Assembly: GCF_003820355.1 (NCBI RefSeq)
Contig: NZ_RPOK01000005.1
Span: 124,001 to 188,000, forward strand
Length of the DNA: 64,000 nucleotides
DNA from: Paralteromonas sediminis
Lineage (GTDB): Bacteria > Pseudomonadota > Gammaproteobacteria > Enterobacterales > Alteromonadaceae
Direction: 5' to 3'
The notes under the pieces: generated by a model
Databases searched by the model: none
What the model saw: the letters and a program-made list of their open reading frames with translations, nothing else
What the model was told of the DNA's origin: nothing
Translations under genes and position numbers: made by a program
Part shown: positions 18,828 through 29,133 of the stretch, in pieces
Layout of the letters: the number at the start of each line of letters is the position of its first letter
Position numbering within the stretch: the first letter of the stretch is position 1

Positions 18828-19376
18828 TCAGAACGGAATATCATCATCAAAATCGAAATCTGGCTCCGCCATGGGAGGTTTATTCTGATTTTGTTGTGCG
18901 GGTGCTTGCTGGCCACCTGGCTGTTGATACCCCCCTTGTTGAGGCGCATTGTTCGATTGCTGTGGGCGATTCTGATAGCCGCCCTGCGAGTTGCCAGCAG
19001 GCGCGTTATAACCGCCGCCCTGTCCAGCGCCGTCCTGACCACGGCCACCTAACATTTGCATCTGGTCAACAATAATTTCTGTAGTGTATCTGTCCTGGCC
19101 CTGTTGATCCTGCCACTTTCGTGTTTGGAGTTTACCTTCTACGTAAATCTGCGACCCTTTGCGCAAATATTCACCCGCCACTTCTGCCAGTCTGCGGTAC
19201 ATTGTGAGTCGGTGCCATTCTGTGCGCTCTTGCATCTGTCCTTGCTGGTCTTTCCAGCTTTCACTAGTTGCAAGACTAAGGTTTGCGACGGCATTACCAT
19301 TTGGCATATACCGCACTTCTGGATCATTCCCCAGATTTCCTACCAAAATAACTTTGTTAACGCCTCGACTGGCCAT
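18828..19376 (-). CDS. ssb: Single-stranded DNA-binding protein SSB
   Basis: SSB coats single-stranded DNA in replication, recombination and repair. The 182-residue product starts [20 protein letters not shown], with an OB fold up to about residue 112 (ending QMQMLGG). A Gly/Gln/Asn-rich linker (about 113-172) leads to the acidic tip [10 protein letters not shown] that recruits partner proteins. The ATG at 19376 has GGAG upstream and matches the family; a GTG six bases further out is not needed. It sits near uvrA, a common gammaproteobacterial layout, but a transporter gene separates them here. Confidence 0.97.
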   Translation of the reverse strand: MASRGVNKVILVGNLGNDPEVRYMPNGNAVANLSLATSESWKDQQGQMQERTEWHRLTMYRRLAEVAGEYLRKGSQIYVEGKLQTRKWQDQQGQDRYTTEIIVDQMQMLGGRGQDGAGQGGGYNAPAGNSQGGYQNRPQQSNNAPQQGGYQQPGGQQAPAQQNQNKPPMAEPDFDFDDDIPF

Positions 19377-19442
19377 GGACACTTCTCCGAAATTCTTTAA
19401 TTGTACGAGTTTAACGCCAAACGCCCGTTTAAGTAAAAGACG

Positions 19443-19471
19443 ATTTGACGTAAAACAATAAAACTGGTCAA
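19443..19471 (-). promoter_or_regulatory. Candidate ssb promoter
   Basis: On the minus strand, TTGACC (19471-19466) and TCAAAT (19448-19443) are separated by 17 bases, about 65 bases before the ssb start. The -35 matches five of six consensus bases; the -10 matches four of six. This is a prediction by eye only. Confidence 0.35.
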
Positions 19472-19475
19472 AAAC

Positions 19476-20813
19476 TTACCCCAGCACTTTCCCTGCCGCA
19501 TTGGGATCAAATTGTGCGTCGATCTTAAGATGCACAACCCCGCTCTTCGCCGACATGGTTGCTTCCAACACGCCTTCAAGTTGCTGAAGGGCAACCAGCT
19601 GTCTTTTTTGGGTATCTAATTCACTAGACAATTGGTAGGCGACCCGAGAACTTTTGGCTGCCGGCCTCAGCCCTTTGCTTACCCAAAACATCGCAATACT
19701 CAATATCACGCCGCATAGAAACACCCATATCGTCGACATGTAAGTGAGAATGGTACCGGCAATAATACCTCCCAGAAATGCCCCCATAAATTGAAAGCTG
19801 GCATAGAGCCCCATTGCCGACCCTTTTTCGCCCGCCGGTGCCAAACGGGCAACAATGGTGGGAAAGCTGGCTTCTAGGTAATTAAACCCGCTGAAGAATA
19901 ACACTGCCGCTAAAACGACTGGAACCACCCCGTAGGGTAAAGCAATTAACACCAACAGTCCTAAAGCCATCAGCACACAAGCCAGTCTAATCGCAAGCTG
20001 TTCTCTTCCCTTTCGAGCCAGCGTCATCAACACACCTAACCCCACTATGGCAGTCAATAGAATAGGCAAATAGATTTTCCAGTGCGCATCTAACGCAAAA
20101 CCAATACTTTTTAACACCGCTGGCAAAGGAACAAAGAGCAATGTGATGCATAAATGCAGCAACATAACATTCACATTAAGTCGCCAGATTTGTGATGCTG
20201 TGACCAGATTTTTCACACTGGCTTTTTTAGGCACCAGCTCAATACTAGCCAATGTTTTTACCGGTGTGGGCACTAAAAATACAATCAGTGGCATACTTGC
20301 CAGTGCCGTTGCTGCCGTTAGCCAAAAGATGCCAGCAAGGCCAAATTTTGCCGTGATGATGGGGCCAATAAGCACCGCAAGGTAGAATGAAAATCCAATC
20401 GCAATACCTATCGTAGCCATGACGTATGACCGCGATTTCTCGCGGCTCACATCGGTCGCTAAAGCCATAATAGCTGACGCAACAGCACCGCCTCCTTGTA
20501 AAAATCGACCAATTACCAGCTCAAATAAAGTATCTGCCTGTGCGGCCACTATACTGCCCACCGCAAACACACTGAGCCCAAGTAAAATTACCGGCTTTCT
20601 GCCCAGCTTGTCAGACAGCGACCCCATAGGAATTTGCAACAGGGCCTGCATCAACCCATACGCACCAATGGCAACGCCCACTAAAATAGGAGAATAATCG
20701 ACAAAATCTGTGGCGGTAACTGCCAATACCGGCAGCACCATGAATAGTCCCAGCATTCGAAACATGTAGACCGCTGCCAAAGCCAGTGCAGCGCGAAGTT
20801 CCAGTGCATTCAC
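19476..20813 (-). CDS. YajR-like major facilitator transporter
   Basis: This 445-residue MFS protein has 12 predicted membrane segments in the first 385 residues, then a soluble C-terminal domain. Motif A (GSLSDKLGRKPVI) follows TM2. The opening VYMFRMLGLFMVLPVLA and GRFLQGGGAVASAIMAL closely follow E. coli YajR. The last 60 residues (LSSELDTQKRQL to NAAGKVLG) look like the small ferredoxin-like YAM domain of YajR. The substrate is unknown; drug/H+ antiport is the family-level guess. It is divergent from uvrA and upstream of ssb on the same strand. Confidence 0.85.
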   Translation of the reverse strand: MNALELRAALALAAVYMFRMLGLFMVLPVLAVTATDFVDYSPILVGVAIGAYGLMQALLQIPMGSLSDKLGRKPVILLGLSVFAVGSIVAAQADTLFELVIGRFLQGGGAVASAIMALATDVSREKSRSYVMATIGIAIGFSFYLAVLIGPIITAKFGLAGIFWLTAATALASMPLIVFLVPTPVKTLASIELVPKKASVKNLVTASQIWRLNVNVMLLHLCITLLFVPLPAVLKSIGFALDAHWKIYLPILLTAIVGLGVLMTLARKGREQLAIRLACVLMALGLLVLIALPYGVVPVVLAAVLFFSGFNYLEASFPTIVARLAPAGEKGSAMGLYASFQFMGAFLGGIIAGTILTYMSTIWVFLCGVILSIAMFWVSKGLRPAAKSSRVAYQLSSELDTQKRQLVALQQLEGVLEATMSAKSGVVHLKIDAQFDPNAAGKVLG

Positions 20814-20954
20814 GGTGTCGCAGATTCCTCAATAATAAAATGGGCGCGAAGTGTAGCATAAATTCTGATCTGCATGGTGTACAAAGCGTAACTAACCATA
20901 TTTTTTAAAACTGGCTATGGCATAATCTCGCTTTTGGCCCTGTCACCTTGCCGT

Positions 20955-23786
20955 ATGGATAAAATAGAAGTTAGAGGCGCTCGCACGCACAATCTTAAAA
21001 ATATCGATTTAACACTTCCACGCGATAAACTGGTTGTTATCACTGGTTTGTCTGGTTCGGGTAAGTCGTCTTTGGCCTTTGATACCCTTTATGCGGAAGG
21101 ACAGCGCCGCTATGTTGAGTCACTCTCAGCATACGCCAGACAGTTTTTGTCTATGATGGAAAAGCCTGATGTTGACCACATAGAGGGTTTGTCACCTGCT
21201 ATTTCTATCGAACAAAAAAGTACGTCGCATAACCCTCGCTCAACAGTCGGCACCATCACCGAAGTCTACGATTATCTTCGCCTGCTGTATGCGCGTGTAG
21301 GCACGCCCAAATGCCCTGATCACGAAGTGCCCCTTGATGCACAAACGATCAGCCAAATGGTCGATAAAGTCCTGTCTTTGCCAGAAGGAACTAAGTTGAT
21401 GCTGCTGGCTCCTGTGGTTCAGGAGCGAAAAGGTGAGCACATCAAGACGTTGCAAAACTTGTCTGCCCAGGGGTTTATTCGCGCACGGATAGACGGCGAA
21501 GTGTGCGACTTGTCAGACCCACCTACGCTCGATTTGCACAAAAAGCATACGATTGAAGTGGTCGTAGACAGATTCAAAGTACGGGATGACTTGGCGCTCA
21601 GGTTATCTGAGAGTTTCGAGACAGCACTTGAGCTCTCAGGTGGCGCCGCAAAAGTCGCCTACATGGATAATCCCGACGAAGAAGAAATTATTTTTTCTGC
21701 TAATTTTGCTTGTCCACATTGCGGGTACAGTATTACCGAACTGGAGCCTAGGTTGTTTTCATTTAACAATCCGGCGGGTGCGTGTCCAACCTGCGATGGC
21801 TTGGGGACCAGGCAATTTTTTGACCCACACCGCGTGGTGACGAATGACGAATTATCGCTTTCTGGCGGCGCTATTCGTGGATGGGACAAGCGCAGTTACT
21901 ATTACTTTCAAATGTTGCAAGCGGTAGCGGATCACTACGAGTTTGATTTAACCACACCATTCCAGGACCTCGATAAAGCAGCTAGAGAAGTTGTGTTGTT
22001 TGGCTCCAGAGGCAAATCGTTAGCCTTCAAATACATCAACGAGCGCGGCGATGTCATGGAGCGAAACCATCCTTTCGAAGGGATCATTCCCAATATGGAA
22101 CGCCGATACAGGGAGACAGAATCAAACACGGTGCGCGAGGAGCTGGCCAAGTATCTCAGTCATCAACCTTGTAATGCCTGCGAAGGCACCAGATTGCGCA
22201 CTGAAGCGCGCCATGTTTTTGTTTCAGACACCACACTACCGCAAATAGCAGATATGTCTATTGCGCAAGCGCACACATTTTTTAAGACGCTAGCTCTGCA
22301 AGGGCAAAAAGCCCAGATCGCTGAAAAAATCCTAAAAGAGATCCTCGACCGCCTTGGCTTTTTGGTAAATGTAGGTCTTAATTATCTTTCAATGTCGCGC
22401 AGTGCCGACACCCTTTCCGGGGGAGAAGCCCAGCGCATTCGTTTGGCAAGTCAAATTGGTGCAGGCCTTGTTGGTGTTATGTATGTGCTGGATGAGCCTT
22501 CAATTGGTCTTCACCAAAGAGACAATGAGAGACTGCTCAAAACACTGACGCATTTACGTGACTTAGGTAACACTGTGTTAGTGGTTGAACACGACGAAGA
22601 CGCTATTCGAGAGGCAGACTATGTGGTTGATATTGGGCCTGGTGCAGGCGTGCACGGTGGACAGATCATCGCACAAGGTACCGTCGAAGATATCAAAGCC
22701 AGCGAAGAGTCGATTACGGGAAAATACTTGTCTGGTCGTGAAAGAATAGATATTCCTGAAAAACGCCACCCCGCAAAAGACGACAAATGGATTGAACTCA
22801 AAGGGGCATCGGGCAATAACCTGAAGTCGGTAGATTTAAAGGTGCCATTTGGTGCCATGACCTGTATAACCGGGGTGTCTGGTTCAGGGAAATCAACGCT
22901 TATTAACGATACCTTTTATCGCATTGCGCAGCGTGAACTCAACAAGGCCACATCGACAGAACCGGCACCACACGACTCAATTTCTGGCTTACAGTGGTTA
23001 GATAAAGTTGTGGACATAGACCAAAGCCCTATCGGACGAACTCCTCGCTCAAATCCAGCAACTTATGCGGGAATCTTCACTGCGATAAGAGAGCTTTTTT
23101 CCGGCACACAAGAGTCTCGCTCTAGGGGTTACAAACCAGGCAGGTTTAGCTTCAACGTAAAAGGTGGACGCTGTGAAGCATGCCAAGGTGACGGTGTCAT
23201 AAAAGTTGAAATGCATTTCTTGCCAGACGTGTTTGTACCCTGTGATGTGTGTAAGGGGAAACGTTACAACCGCGAAACATTGGAAATTCAATATAAAGGT
23301 AAGAATATCCACGAAGTACTGGAAATGACGGTTGAAGATGCCCGCGCTTTCTTTGACCCAATTCCAGCAATCGCAAGGAAGCTACAAACCCTTATTGACG
23401 TAGGTTTGTCGTACATACGACTTGGCCAAGCAGCCACAACCCTCTCGGGTGGTGAAGCGCAACGTGTGAAACTTGCTAAAGAGTTGTCCAAGCGAGATAC
23501 CGGGCAAACACTGTATATTCTGGATGAGCCCACAACCGGTCTTCACTTTCACGATATTAAGCAATTGCTCGCCGTACTGCACAGACTTCGCGATCACGGC
23601 AATACTGTGGTCGTAATCGAACACAACCTCGATGTGATCAAGACGGCTGATTGGATTGTCGATTTAGGCCCAGAAGGCGGCAACGGCGGTGGTCAGATAA
23701 TTGCTGAAGGCACGCCTGAAAGTGTGTCAGAGCAAGCAATCTCACACACGGGGCATTTTCTCAAACCCTTGTTAACCAGCAGATAA
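20955..23786 (+). CDS. uvrA: UvrA, excinuclease ABC subunit A
   Basis: UvrA is the damage-sensing ATPase of nucleotide excision repair. The 943-residue product has two ABC modules: Walker [10 protein letters not shown] (about 31-39) and GVSGSGKST (about 640), with LSGGEAQR signatures and [14 protein letters not shown] Walker B motifs. Zinc sites are CPHC-CPTC (about 250-280) and CEACQGDG with CDVC. I start at the ATG at 20955 ([16 protein letters not shown]), the conserved family start; a frame seven codons longer is possible. I see no clear LexA box in the 140 bases upstream. Confidence 0.97.
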   Translation: MDKIEVRGARTHNLKNIDLTLPRDKLVVITGLSGSGKSSLAFDTLYAEGQRRYVESLSAYARQFLSMMEKPDVDHIEGLSPAISIEQKSTSHNPRSTVGTITEVYDYLRLLYARVGTPKCPDHEVPLDAQTISQMVDKVLSLPEGTKLMLLAPVVQERKGEHIKTLQNLSAQGFIRARIDGEVCDLSDPPTLDLHKKHTIEVVVDRFKVRDDLALRLSESFETALELSGGAAKVAYMDNPDEEEIIFSANFACPHCGYSITELEPRLFSFNNPAGACPTCDGLGTRQFFDPHRVVTNDELSLSGGAIRGWDKRSYYYFQMLQAVADHYEFDLTTPFQDLDKAAREVVLFGSRGKSLAFKYINERGDVMERNHPFEGIIPNMERRYRETESNTVREELAKYLSHQPCNACEGTRLRTEARHVFVSDTTLPQIADMSIAQAHTFFKTLALQGQKAQIAEKILKEILDRLGFLVNVGLNYLSMSRSADTLSGGEAQRIRLASQIGAGLVGVMYVLDEPSIGLHQRDNERLLKTLTHLRDLGNTVLVVEHDEDAIREADYVVDIGPGAGVHGGQIIAQGTVEDIKASEESITGKYLSGRERIDIPEKRHPAKDDKWIELKGASGNNLKSVDLKVPFGAMTCITGVSGSGKSTLINDTFYRIAQRELNKATSTEPAPHDSISGLQWLDKVVDIDQSPIGRTPRSNPATYAGIFTAIRELFSGTQESRSRGYKPGRFSFNVKGGRCEACQGDGVIKVEMHFLPDVFVPCDVCKGKRYNRETLEIQYKGKNIHEVLEMTVEDARAFFDPIPAIARKLQTLIDVGLSYIRLGQAATTLSGGEAQRVKLAKELSKRDTGQTLYILDEPTTGLHFHDIKQLLAVLHRLRDHGNTVVVIEHNLDVIKTADWIVDLGPEGGNGGGQIIAEGTPESVSEQAISHTGHFLKPLLTSR

Positions 23787-23802
23787 CAATAAGGAGTTGG
23801 TT

Positions 23803-24192
23803 TTGCTATCAGAATCTTTTTCAGTCCGTTTCTACGAAACTGACGCGCTACAGCATGTAAGTAACACGGTATTGGCCGGTTGGTTTGAGGCGGCCAGAGA
23901 GCCAGTATTTAAAGTGTTTACACCTGATCTTGATTTGAAAAACTGGCCGCTTATTCTGGCCAGCTACACTATCGACTTCGTAGCACAAATCTATTACGGC
24001 AAACCTGTTACTCTTAAGACTGGCGTTAGCCGAATTGGTGGTAGCTCCTTCGACGTTTATCAGGAAGTGTGGCAGGACGATGTGCTGTGTGCCAAAGGTA
24101 AAACAACCATGGTGCACTTTGATTATAGAGAACAGAAATCTCGACCTATTGAAGGTGATACAAAGATGGCACTAGAGTCTTTAAAGGTTTAA
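23803..24192 (+). CDS. Hotdog-fold acyl-CoA thioesterase (YbgC/FadM type)
   Basis: This 129-residue single hotdog domain begins MLSESFSVRFYETDALQHVS. The FxxTDALQHVSN-type helix carries the catalytic Asp of 4-hydroxybenzoyl-CoA/YbgC/FadM thioesterases, and the WFEAARE stretch follows. It probably hydrolyses acyl-CoA or acyl-ACP thioesters in the cytoplasm. The TTG at 23803 is preferred because AAGGAG ends 6 bases before it; a TTG at 23797 would directly abut that site. It lies 16 bases after uvrA, so the two are probably co-transcribed. Confidence 0.82.
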   Translation: MLSESFSVRFYETDALQHVSNTVLAGWFEAAREPVFKVFTPDLDLKNWPLILASYTIDFVAQIYYGKPVTLKTGVSRIGGSSFDVYQEVWQDDVLCAKGKTTMVHFDYREQKSRPIEGDTKMALESLKV

Positions 24193-24250
24193 ACCTTAAA
24201 AAAATAGTTGCTTAAGTACCCTCACAGGCTTGTCCACTAACATCACTACG

Positions 24251-24290
24251 AAAGCCAGTTAAGCAGTCACGTTTTCTGGCTTTTCCTTTA
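24251..24290 (+). terminator. Likely terminator after the uvrA-thioesterase operon
   Basis: AAAGCCAG (24251-24258) pairs with CTGGCTTT (24276-24283) across a 17-base loop and is followed by TTCCTTTATT. This 8-bp stem plus T-rich tail lies about 60 bases after the thioesterase stop. The long loop lowers confidence. Confidence 0.5.
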
Positions 24291-24404
24291 TTACCACCTA
24301 AACTCTAGACATAAAGTGTTTGCGTCCATCACCAATGTATTGAGAGGCCTGTCATCCCTAATCCACAGCTGTACAGGGACATTTTTGAACAACTTCTGGA
24401 CGAA

Positions 24405-26270
24405 GTGCATGTTTGGGAAGTCATTCGCAACAGCAATGGCGAAATAATGACATGGAAGTTAGTCAATGCAAACGCAGCGGCACTAAAGGTATGGGGTAAA
24501 ACGCTTTCTGAAGTTGTAGGGAAAACAACGGACGAAATTTTCCCAGGTTCAAACGCTTCTAAGCACTTTAAACCCATAGTAGAAAGAATCTTTCGCGAGA
24601 ACAAACCTTATCAATGGGAAAGTTACTTTGCGGGTACAGACCAAACTTTACTAATGAAAAGTATCCCCATTGGTGCCTTGTTTGTGAGTACTGGGATTGA
24701 TATCACTGAATTAAAGCAATTTCAAAGCCGCCTCGAAAATGCCAACCTCAGGCTCATTGAATCAGTAAAGGCTGGGCAAGTAGGTATTTGGGATTGGAAT
24801 ATTCTGGACGACATTTTAATCTGGGATGACTTGATGTTTGACATTTATGGCATAAAAAAAGGCGAAAATATTTCCTATGCCGTTTGGAAGCATTCACTGC
24901 ATCCTGAGGATAGTGAAACCGCCCAGAAAGCCATTGATGACGCCGTAAAAGGAAATAAAGAGTACGAATTAGAGTTTCGTATAATTCAGCCTTCCGGAGA
25001 GATAAGGCACATTAGCGGTGCCGGAACAGTGATAAGGCATGAAGACGGCACTGCCGTCCGTATGTTAGGCACAAACATTGATATTACTGAGCGCGTGGTA
25101 TTGCAAAAAAACCTTTTGCAGGCGCAAAAAATGGACTCATTAGGTAGCTTAGCTGGCGGAATTGCACACGACTTCAACAATCAGCTTGCTGGCATTTCAG
25201 GTTTTGCTGAACTCATTAAATTAAACACGCATGAGCCTAAAATCCGTGATTATGCAGAAAAAATCCTTACCTCACTGAATCACTCCAAGAGCTTAACATC
25301 TAAATTGTTGTCATTCTCCAGACAAACGAATACGACCTTTAAACAGGTAAACGTTGAGCACTTAGTGGAGGAAACGGTCAGTGTTCTTGAACATACATTG
25401 CATAAAAAGATTAATCTATCAAAATGTTTAAACGCGAAAGTAGCTGAATGTTTGGGCGACCAGGCGGCAATACAAAACGCCCTTCTCAATTTAGGATTAA
25501 ACGCCAGAGATGCTATGCCAGACGGTGGGGATCTCGTCTTTATGACTGACAATATCAACGTCCATGCAAGTGACCATTACTGTCAAACTGAAAAAATCAA
25601 ACCTGGCCGATATATCAAGGTATCCGTAAAAGATTCCGGCATAGGTATGGACGCCTTTACCCTACAGAGAATCTTTGAGCCTTTTTTTACAACGAAAGAA
25701 CTAGGCAGAGGAACTGGCATGGGGCTCGCTTCTGTTTATGGCTGCGTAAAAGAGCATCATGGATTTATCACAGCAGAAAGCGAAGTAAACCGAGGCACTA
25801 CCATTACATTCTTTTTACCCTGTAATGAAAGTCGTGTACACGCAACCACCAAAACAACCAATGAAAAGCACGATAACACTGATCCAACTTTAACTATATT
25901 ACTGGTTGACGATGAAAAAGATATAAGAGAGGTAGGAGAGGAGTATCTGAAAGCCAGTGGTCATACTGTCTTTTGTGCAGAGGATGGGCAAGAGGCGATA
26001 ACTGTTTTTAAAGCGCATAGTGCCACCATCGATTTGCTTATTTTAGACATTAATATGCCAAACATGACTGGCGTTGAATGTTTTACGTCTATAAAAAAAA
26101 TTAAACCGGAGATTCAAGCCATTTTTTGCACAGGATATGCTGAAGCAACCGAATTAGAAAACCTCAAAAGTCACAACATTGAACACGTCTTAAACAAGCC
26201 GTATTCATTTTCCTCGCTTTCCAAGGCCATTTCGCAGATCCAAAATACGCAGCCACGAAATCGAGTGTAG
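24405..26270 (+). CDS. PAS-PAS hybrid sensor histidine kinase with receiver domain
   Basis: This is a cytoplasmic two-component kinase with no membrane segment. From the GTG at 24405 it is 621 residues: an N-terminally short PAS domain (1-103), a second PAS/PAC domain (about 115-228, ending IDITERV), a HisKA domain with the phospho-acceptor His255 in GGIAHDFNN, HATPase motifs (NLGLNARDAMPDGG, DSGIGM, GRGTGMGLA), and a receiver domain with phospho-acceptor Asp548 (LLILDINMP) and conserved Lys near 600. The frame stays open upstream to 24315 and would add plausible PAS residues, but only ATT or CTG codons are available there. Targets are unknown. It converges with the chemoreceptor gene, one base apart. 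Confidence 0.87.
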   Translation: MHVWEVIRNSNGEIMTWKLVNANAAALKVWGKTLSEVVGKTTDEIFPGSNASKHFKPIVERIFRENKPYQWESYFAGTDQTLLMKSIPIGALFVSTGIDITELKQFQSRLENANLRLIESVKAGQVGIWDWNILDDILIWDDLMFDIYGIKKGENISYAVWKHSLHPEDSETAQKAIDDAVKGNKEYELEFRIIQPSGEIRHISGAGTVIRHEDGTAVRMLGTNIDITERVVLQKNLLQAQKMDSLGSLAGGIAHDFNNQLAGISGFAELIKLNTHEPKIRDYAEKILTSLNHSKSLTSKLLSFSRQTNTTFKQVNVEHLVEETVSVLEHTLHKKINLSKCLNAKVAECLGDQAAIQNALLNLGLNARDAMPDGGDLVFMTDNINVHASDHYCQTEKIKPGRYIKVSVKDSGIGMDAFTLQRIFEPFFTTKELGRGTGMGLASVYGCVKEHHGFITAESEVNRGTTITFFLPCNESRVHATTKTTNEKHDNTDPTLTILLVDDEKDIREVGEEYLKASGHTVFCAEDGQEAITVFKAHSATIDLLILDINMPNMTGVECFTSIKKIKPEIQAIFCTGYAEATELENLKSHNIEHVLNKPYSFSSLSKAISQIQNTQPRNRV

Positions 26271-26271
26271 T

Positions 26272-27891
26272 CTAGTACCTAAATTGCTGCATAATACGCG
26301 TAAATTCCTGGGCTAAATCAGCCAGTGCTTCACTCACTCGGTTAAGCTCCTGAGAGCTCTTAGATGTATCACTCGTTCGGCTGTTAATATCATCCACATT
26401 GTCCGAGATTGATACCGCTACTGTCTGCTGCTGACCTGTTGCATTGGCAATTTGGTCATTCATTAACGTGATACGAGCTATGGTGTCATTTATGGCTTGC
26501 AGACTACTGCCCGCTTTGTTGGCTTCTTCCACACTCACAGCGGCCTGATCGGTTCCACGCCCCATGACACTAACCGCAGTACGAGCTGCATTCTGAAGTT
26601 GCTCAATGGTTTGCTGGATTTCTTCTGTTGATTGTTGGGTTCTAGATGCCAAGGTTCTCACTTCGTCTGCTACTACAGCAAAGCCTCTGCCCTGCTCACC
26701 GGCCCTCGCAGCCTCTATAGCAGCATTCAATGCCAGTAAGTTGGTCTGTTCAGCGATGCCTTTAATGACATCTAACACTACACCTACTTGGTTAGAATCA
26801 GACTCCAGTTTGCGAATAACCTCGGCGGTTTCTTCCACACCGGCGGCCAGGTTTTGAATGCTGTCAACCGTTTGGTTGACCACCGCTTGCCCCTGACTAG
26901 CGGCATTTGACGCATCTCCAGCAGCCTGTGCAGCTTCTGCTGCACTGCCAGCAACTTCATTAACACTGGTTGTTAAGTCGTCTACAGCGTGTTTTGCGTC
27001 TGCCGCGGAGCGCTGCTGCGCATTAATGGTGTCCTGAGTCTGCGCTGATACCAGATTCAGATTATTGGCCAGTTCATTTAGAGGCTTAGATGTGTCGCTT
27101 ATGTCTCTCACCACCCCTTGAAGCTTTTCAATAAATTGATTAAACCAATGTACAAGATCACCGATTTCGTCTTGGTTTTTTGTGCTCAGCCTAACAGTGA
27201 GATCACCTTCTTCTTGGGCAATGTTTTTAAGCGACTTTACCACGTCAGCAATGCTGCCTTTTAAGCTTGTGACAATAGGCATAGCGACTGCAAACAGAAT
27301 GACAGTAGTCACTATTCCCATTATGATACCCACAGTGATCAACGAGTGCGCCGCATCGTTACTTTCGCCTATCGCCTGCTGGAAGTTTGCCAGTCGTTTT
27401 GCACTAAAACGTTCAAGCTCTGCTGTAGATTTTTCAAACGCAGCATTCATAGATTGTGACTGTTCAGCCAACTTAGAGAAGTCTGCTGTTCCGTCTACCA
27501 TGGATTTACTTACTTCAAATGCGAGTGAAAAGTAACTGTCAAAATCTCGCTGAATGCCATTAGCTTCTGCTGCCAAGCTGGGCTCAACACTGCCAATTTT
27601 GTTCAAATTCTGGCGGGTATCCTCAGCTAGCTGCTGAGCGAGTTGTAGTGATTCTTCATCACCTGTGGTCACGGCACTGCTTAGCGTGTCCCGTACTTTT
27701 TCCATGCTAACCAACGCATCCTTTGACGCTAGGACAGCAGGAAACTGCACATCTTTGGCGTCTTCAAGAAGACCAACGTTATTGAGCGCTGTTGAGCTTG
27801 TAATGGCCAGATAGATGATGAAGGCGATGGTACTGACAATAGGTATGAAATACAGTTTTTGTGCAATTGACAATCTGGCCAAAAAATTCAT
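26272..27891 (-). CDS. Methyl-accepting chemotaxis protein
   Basis: This 539-residue chemoreceptor has TM1 (about 10-30), a helical periplasmic sensor (about 31-185, four-helix-bundle type), TM2 (about 186-208), a HAMP domain with a P-x-x-x-x-L opening, and a cytoplasmic coiled coil with the highly conserved hairpin tip ([20 protein letters not shown]). The ligand cannot be told from sequence. The ATG at 27891 has GAGGA 7 bases upstream; a TTG two codons earlier is unlikely. No CheW-binding pentapeptide-type tail is visible. Confidence 0.93.
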   Translation of the reverse strand: MNFLARLSIAQKLYFIPIVSTIAFIIYLAITSSTALNNVGLLEDAKDVQFPAVLASKDALVSMEKVRDTLSSAVTTGDEESLQLAQQLAEDTRQNLNKIGSVEPSLAAEANGIQRDFDSYFSLAFEVSKSMVDGTADFSKLAEQSQSMNAAFEKSTAELERFSAKRLANFQQAIGESNDAAHSLITVGIIMGIVTTVILFAVAMPIVTSLKGSIADVVKSLKNIAQEEGDLTVRLSTKNQDEIGDLVHWFNQFIEKLQGVVRDISDTSKPLNELANNLNLVSAQTQDTINAQQRSAADAKHAVDDLTTSVNEVAGSAAEAAQAAGDASNAASQGQAVVNQTVDSIQNLAAGVEETAEVIRKLESDSNQVGVVLDVIKGIAEQTNLLALNAAIEAARAGEQGRGFAVVADEVRTLASRTQQSTEEIQQTIEQLQNAARTAVSVMGRGTDQAAVSVEEANKAGSSLQAINDTIARITLMNDQIANATGQQQTVAVSISDNVDDINSRTSDTSKSSQELNRVSEALADLAQEFTRIMQQFRY

Positions 27892-27962
27892 ACACAATCC
27901 TCATGTTGTTCTCTTTGGTTACATTACTATATGTAGATTAGTTTTTGAACGATAGCAATGAT

Positions 27963-28451
27963 TTAGAATTCATCGAAGGCTGATATATCTTGTCCTTGTA
28001 ATGTGTAACCCACGCTGGCAATGTCACCTTTCCAGCCTTTTGTAGACAGCTTACCGGTGACCCAGATCGCATCATAGAGGTTTTCGATTTTTACACCTTC
28101 AGAAAACTTTACATAGACAATTTGGTTAGAAGGCGGTGGGGGTACATGAATACATGCGCCAAAATACGGTACCAGTAAAAACTCTGTCGTGCTGTCCGCA
28201 CTGCCTTCAAGAGGCACAACAAAGCCAGGGATTCTGACAATCTCACCATCAAGAGATTCGACAAGCGGTGCATCGGGTTGCAACTGCGCCATACTGTTTT
28301 CATGCGATACAGGAGGCGCCGCCAGAGCATTAAAACCCTCAGGCATCAAATCTTCCCAATAAAGCTCACGCGCTTCCTCAGCCCATAATGCCGTTGCCGT
28401 GATAGCAAGTAAAAACGCAAATAGTAGTCTTTTTAACAATGTACATTCCAT
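27963..28451 (-). CDS. DUF3299 periplasmic protein
   Basis: This 162-residue protein has a signal peptide (KRLLFAFLLAITATALWA) and a DUF3299 domain. Conserved motifs are RIPGFVVPLE, FLLVPYFGACIHVPPPP and the GxW-type end. Its function is unknown; the single Cys-His in GACIHVPPPP suggests a metal or redox role, which is inference. A longer frame starting at 28493 is rejected because it would run through the ppa terminator. The ATG at 28451 or a TTG at 28439 are the candidates. Confidence 0.75.
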   Translation of the reverse strand: MECTLLKRLLFAFLLAITATALWAEEARELYWEDLMPEGFNALAAPPVSHENSMAQLQPDAPLVESLDGEIVRIPGFVVPLEGSADSTTEFLLVPYFGACIHVPPPPSNQIVYVKFSEGVKIENLYDAIWVTGKLSTKGWKGDIASVGYTLQGQDISAFDEF

Positions 28452-28457
28452 CTGACG

Positions 28458-28484
28458 AAAAAAGGGTGCCCGTTTATTGCACCC
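28458..28484 (-). terminator. Rho-independent terminator of ppa
   Basis: GGGTGC and GCACCC form a 6-bp GC-rich stem with a 9-base loop. On the minus strand it is followed at once by six T, 24 bases after the ppa stop. It separates ppa from the DUF3299 gene. Confidence 0.8.
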
Positions 28485-28507
28485 TCTTAGCATTAATAAA
28501 GCAATGA

Positions 28508-29044
28508 TTATGCTTCCGTTTTGTTGTGACGCTCAACGCTCTCAACAATTTCTTTCTTAGCGGCCGCAGTGTCTGCCCAGCCGTCAATCTTAACCCATTT
28601 GTTTGGTTCAAGATCTTTATAGCGCTCAAAGAAATGCTCAATTTGCTTTAAAAGCAATGGAGGAAGGTCACTGATTTCCTTCACATCGCGATAAATAGTA
28701 CTCAGTTTATCAACAGGTACAGCGATAACTTTGGCATCTTGACCAGACTCATCTGTCATGTTCAATACGCCAACTGGACGGCATTTTATTACTGAGCCGG
28801 TTAACAAAGGATAAGGCGTCACTACCAACACATCTACAGGGTCGCCATCATCAGACAAAGTATGCGGCACATAACCATAGTTTGCTGGGTAGTGCATGCA
28901 TGTTGCCATAAAACGGTCAACAAACACGGCACCTGTGTCTTTGTCTACTTCGTACTTAACAGGATCAGCCTGTGCAGGAATTTCGATAATGACGTTCACT
29001 TCATCGGGCAGGTTTTTTCCCGCAGGAACTGCGTTTAAGCTCAT
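28508..29044 (-). CDS. ppa: Inorganic pyrophosphatase (family I)
   Basis: Ppa hydrolyses pyrophosphate to phosphate, pulling biosynthetic reactions forward. The 178-residue product has the family I signature [10 protein letters not shown], plus [13 protein letters not shown] and [11 protein letters not shown]; acidic metal-binding residues are all present. The start is supported by AGAGGA upstream of the ATG. It is flanked by fbp on the same strand, but it has its own promoter-like -10 (29087-29092) and terminator, so it is probably a single-gene unit. Confidence 0.96.
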   Translation of the reverse strand: MSLNAVPAGKNLPDEVNVIIEIPAQADPVKYEVDKDTGAVFVDRFMATCMHYPANYGYVPHTLSDDGDPVDVLVVTPYPLLTGSVIKCRPVGVLNMTDESGQDAKVIAVPVDKLSTIYRDVKEISDLPPLLLKQIEHFFERYKDLEPNKWVKIDGWADTAAAKKEIVESVERHNKTEA

Positions 29045-29086
29045 GGGTTTTCCTCTAATACTTATGAATTAATAAATTTGAGCGTC

Positions 29087-29092
29087 ATTATA
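29087..29092 (-). promoter_or_regulatory. Consensus -10 element upstream of ppa
   Basis: TATAAT on the minus strand, 43 bases before the ppa start. Immediately upstream of it is a 7-bp dyad (29098-29104 with 29113-29119, GCGCTGT/ACAGCGC, 8-base loop) that could be the end of fbp transcription or an operator. The -35 is weak. Confidence 0.5.
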
Positions 29093-29133
29093 GTGAAGCG
29101 CTGTGAGAATTAACAGCGCATCAGTACGCGCCT

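Noticed and set aside
20814-20954. LexA box upstream of uvrA
   Set aside because: Only CTGCATGGTGTACAAA was found, which lacks the CTGT-N8-ACAG pattern.
24184-24197. Perfect palindrome AAGGTTTAAACCTT over the thioesterase stop codon
   Set aside because: No loop and no T-run after it; the better terminator candidate is at 24251-24290.
28452-28493. Upstream extension of the DUF3299 gene (MLRGCNKRAPFF...)
   Set aside because: It would run through the ppa terminator hairpin and place residues before a good signal peptide.
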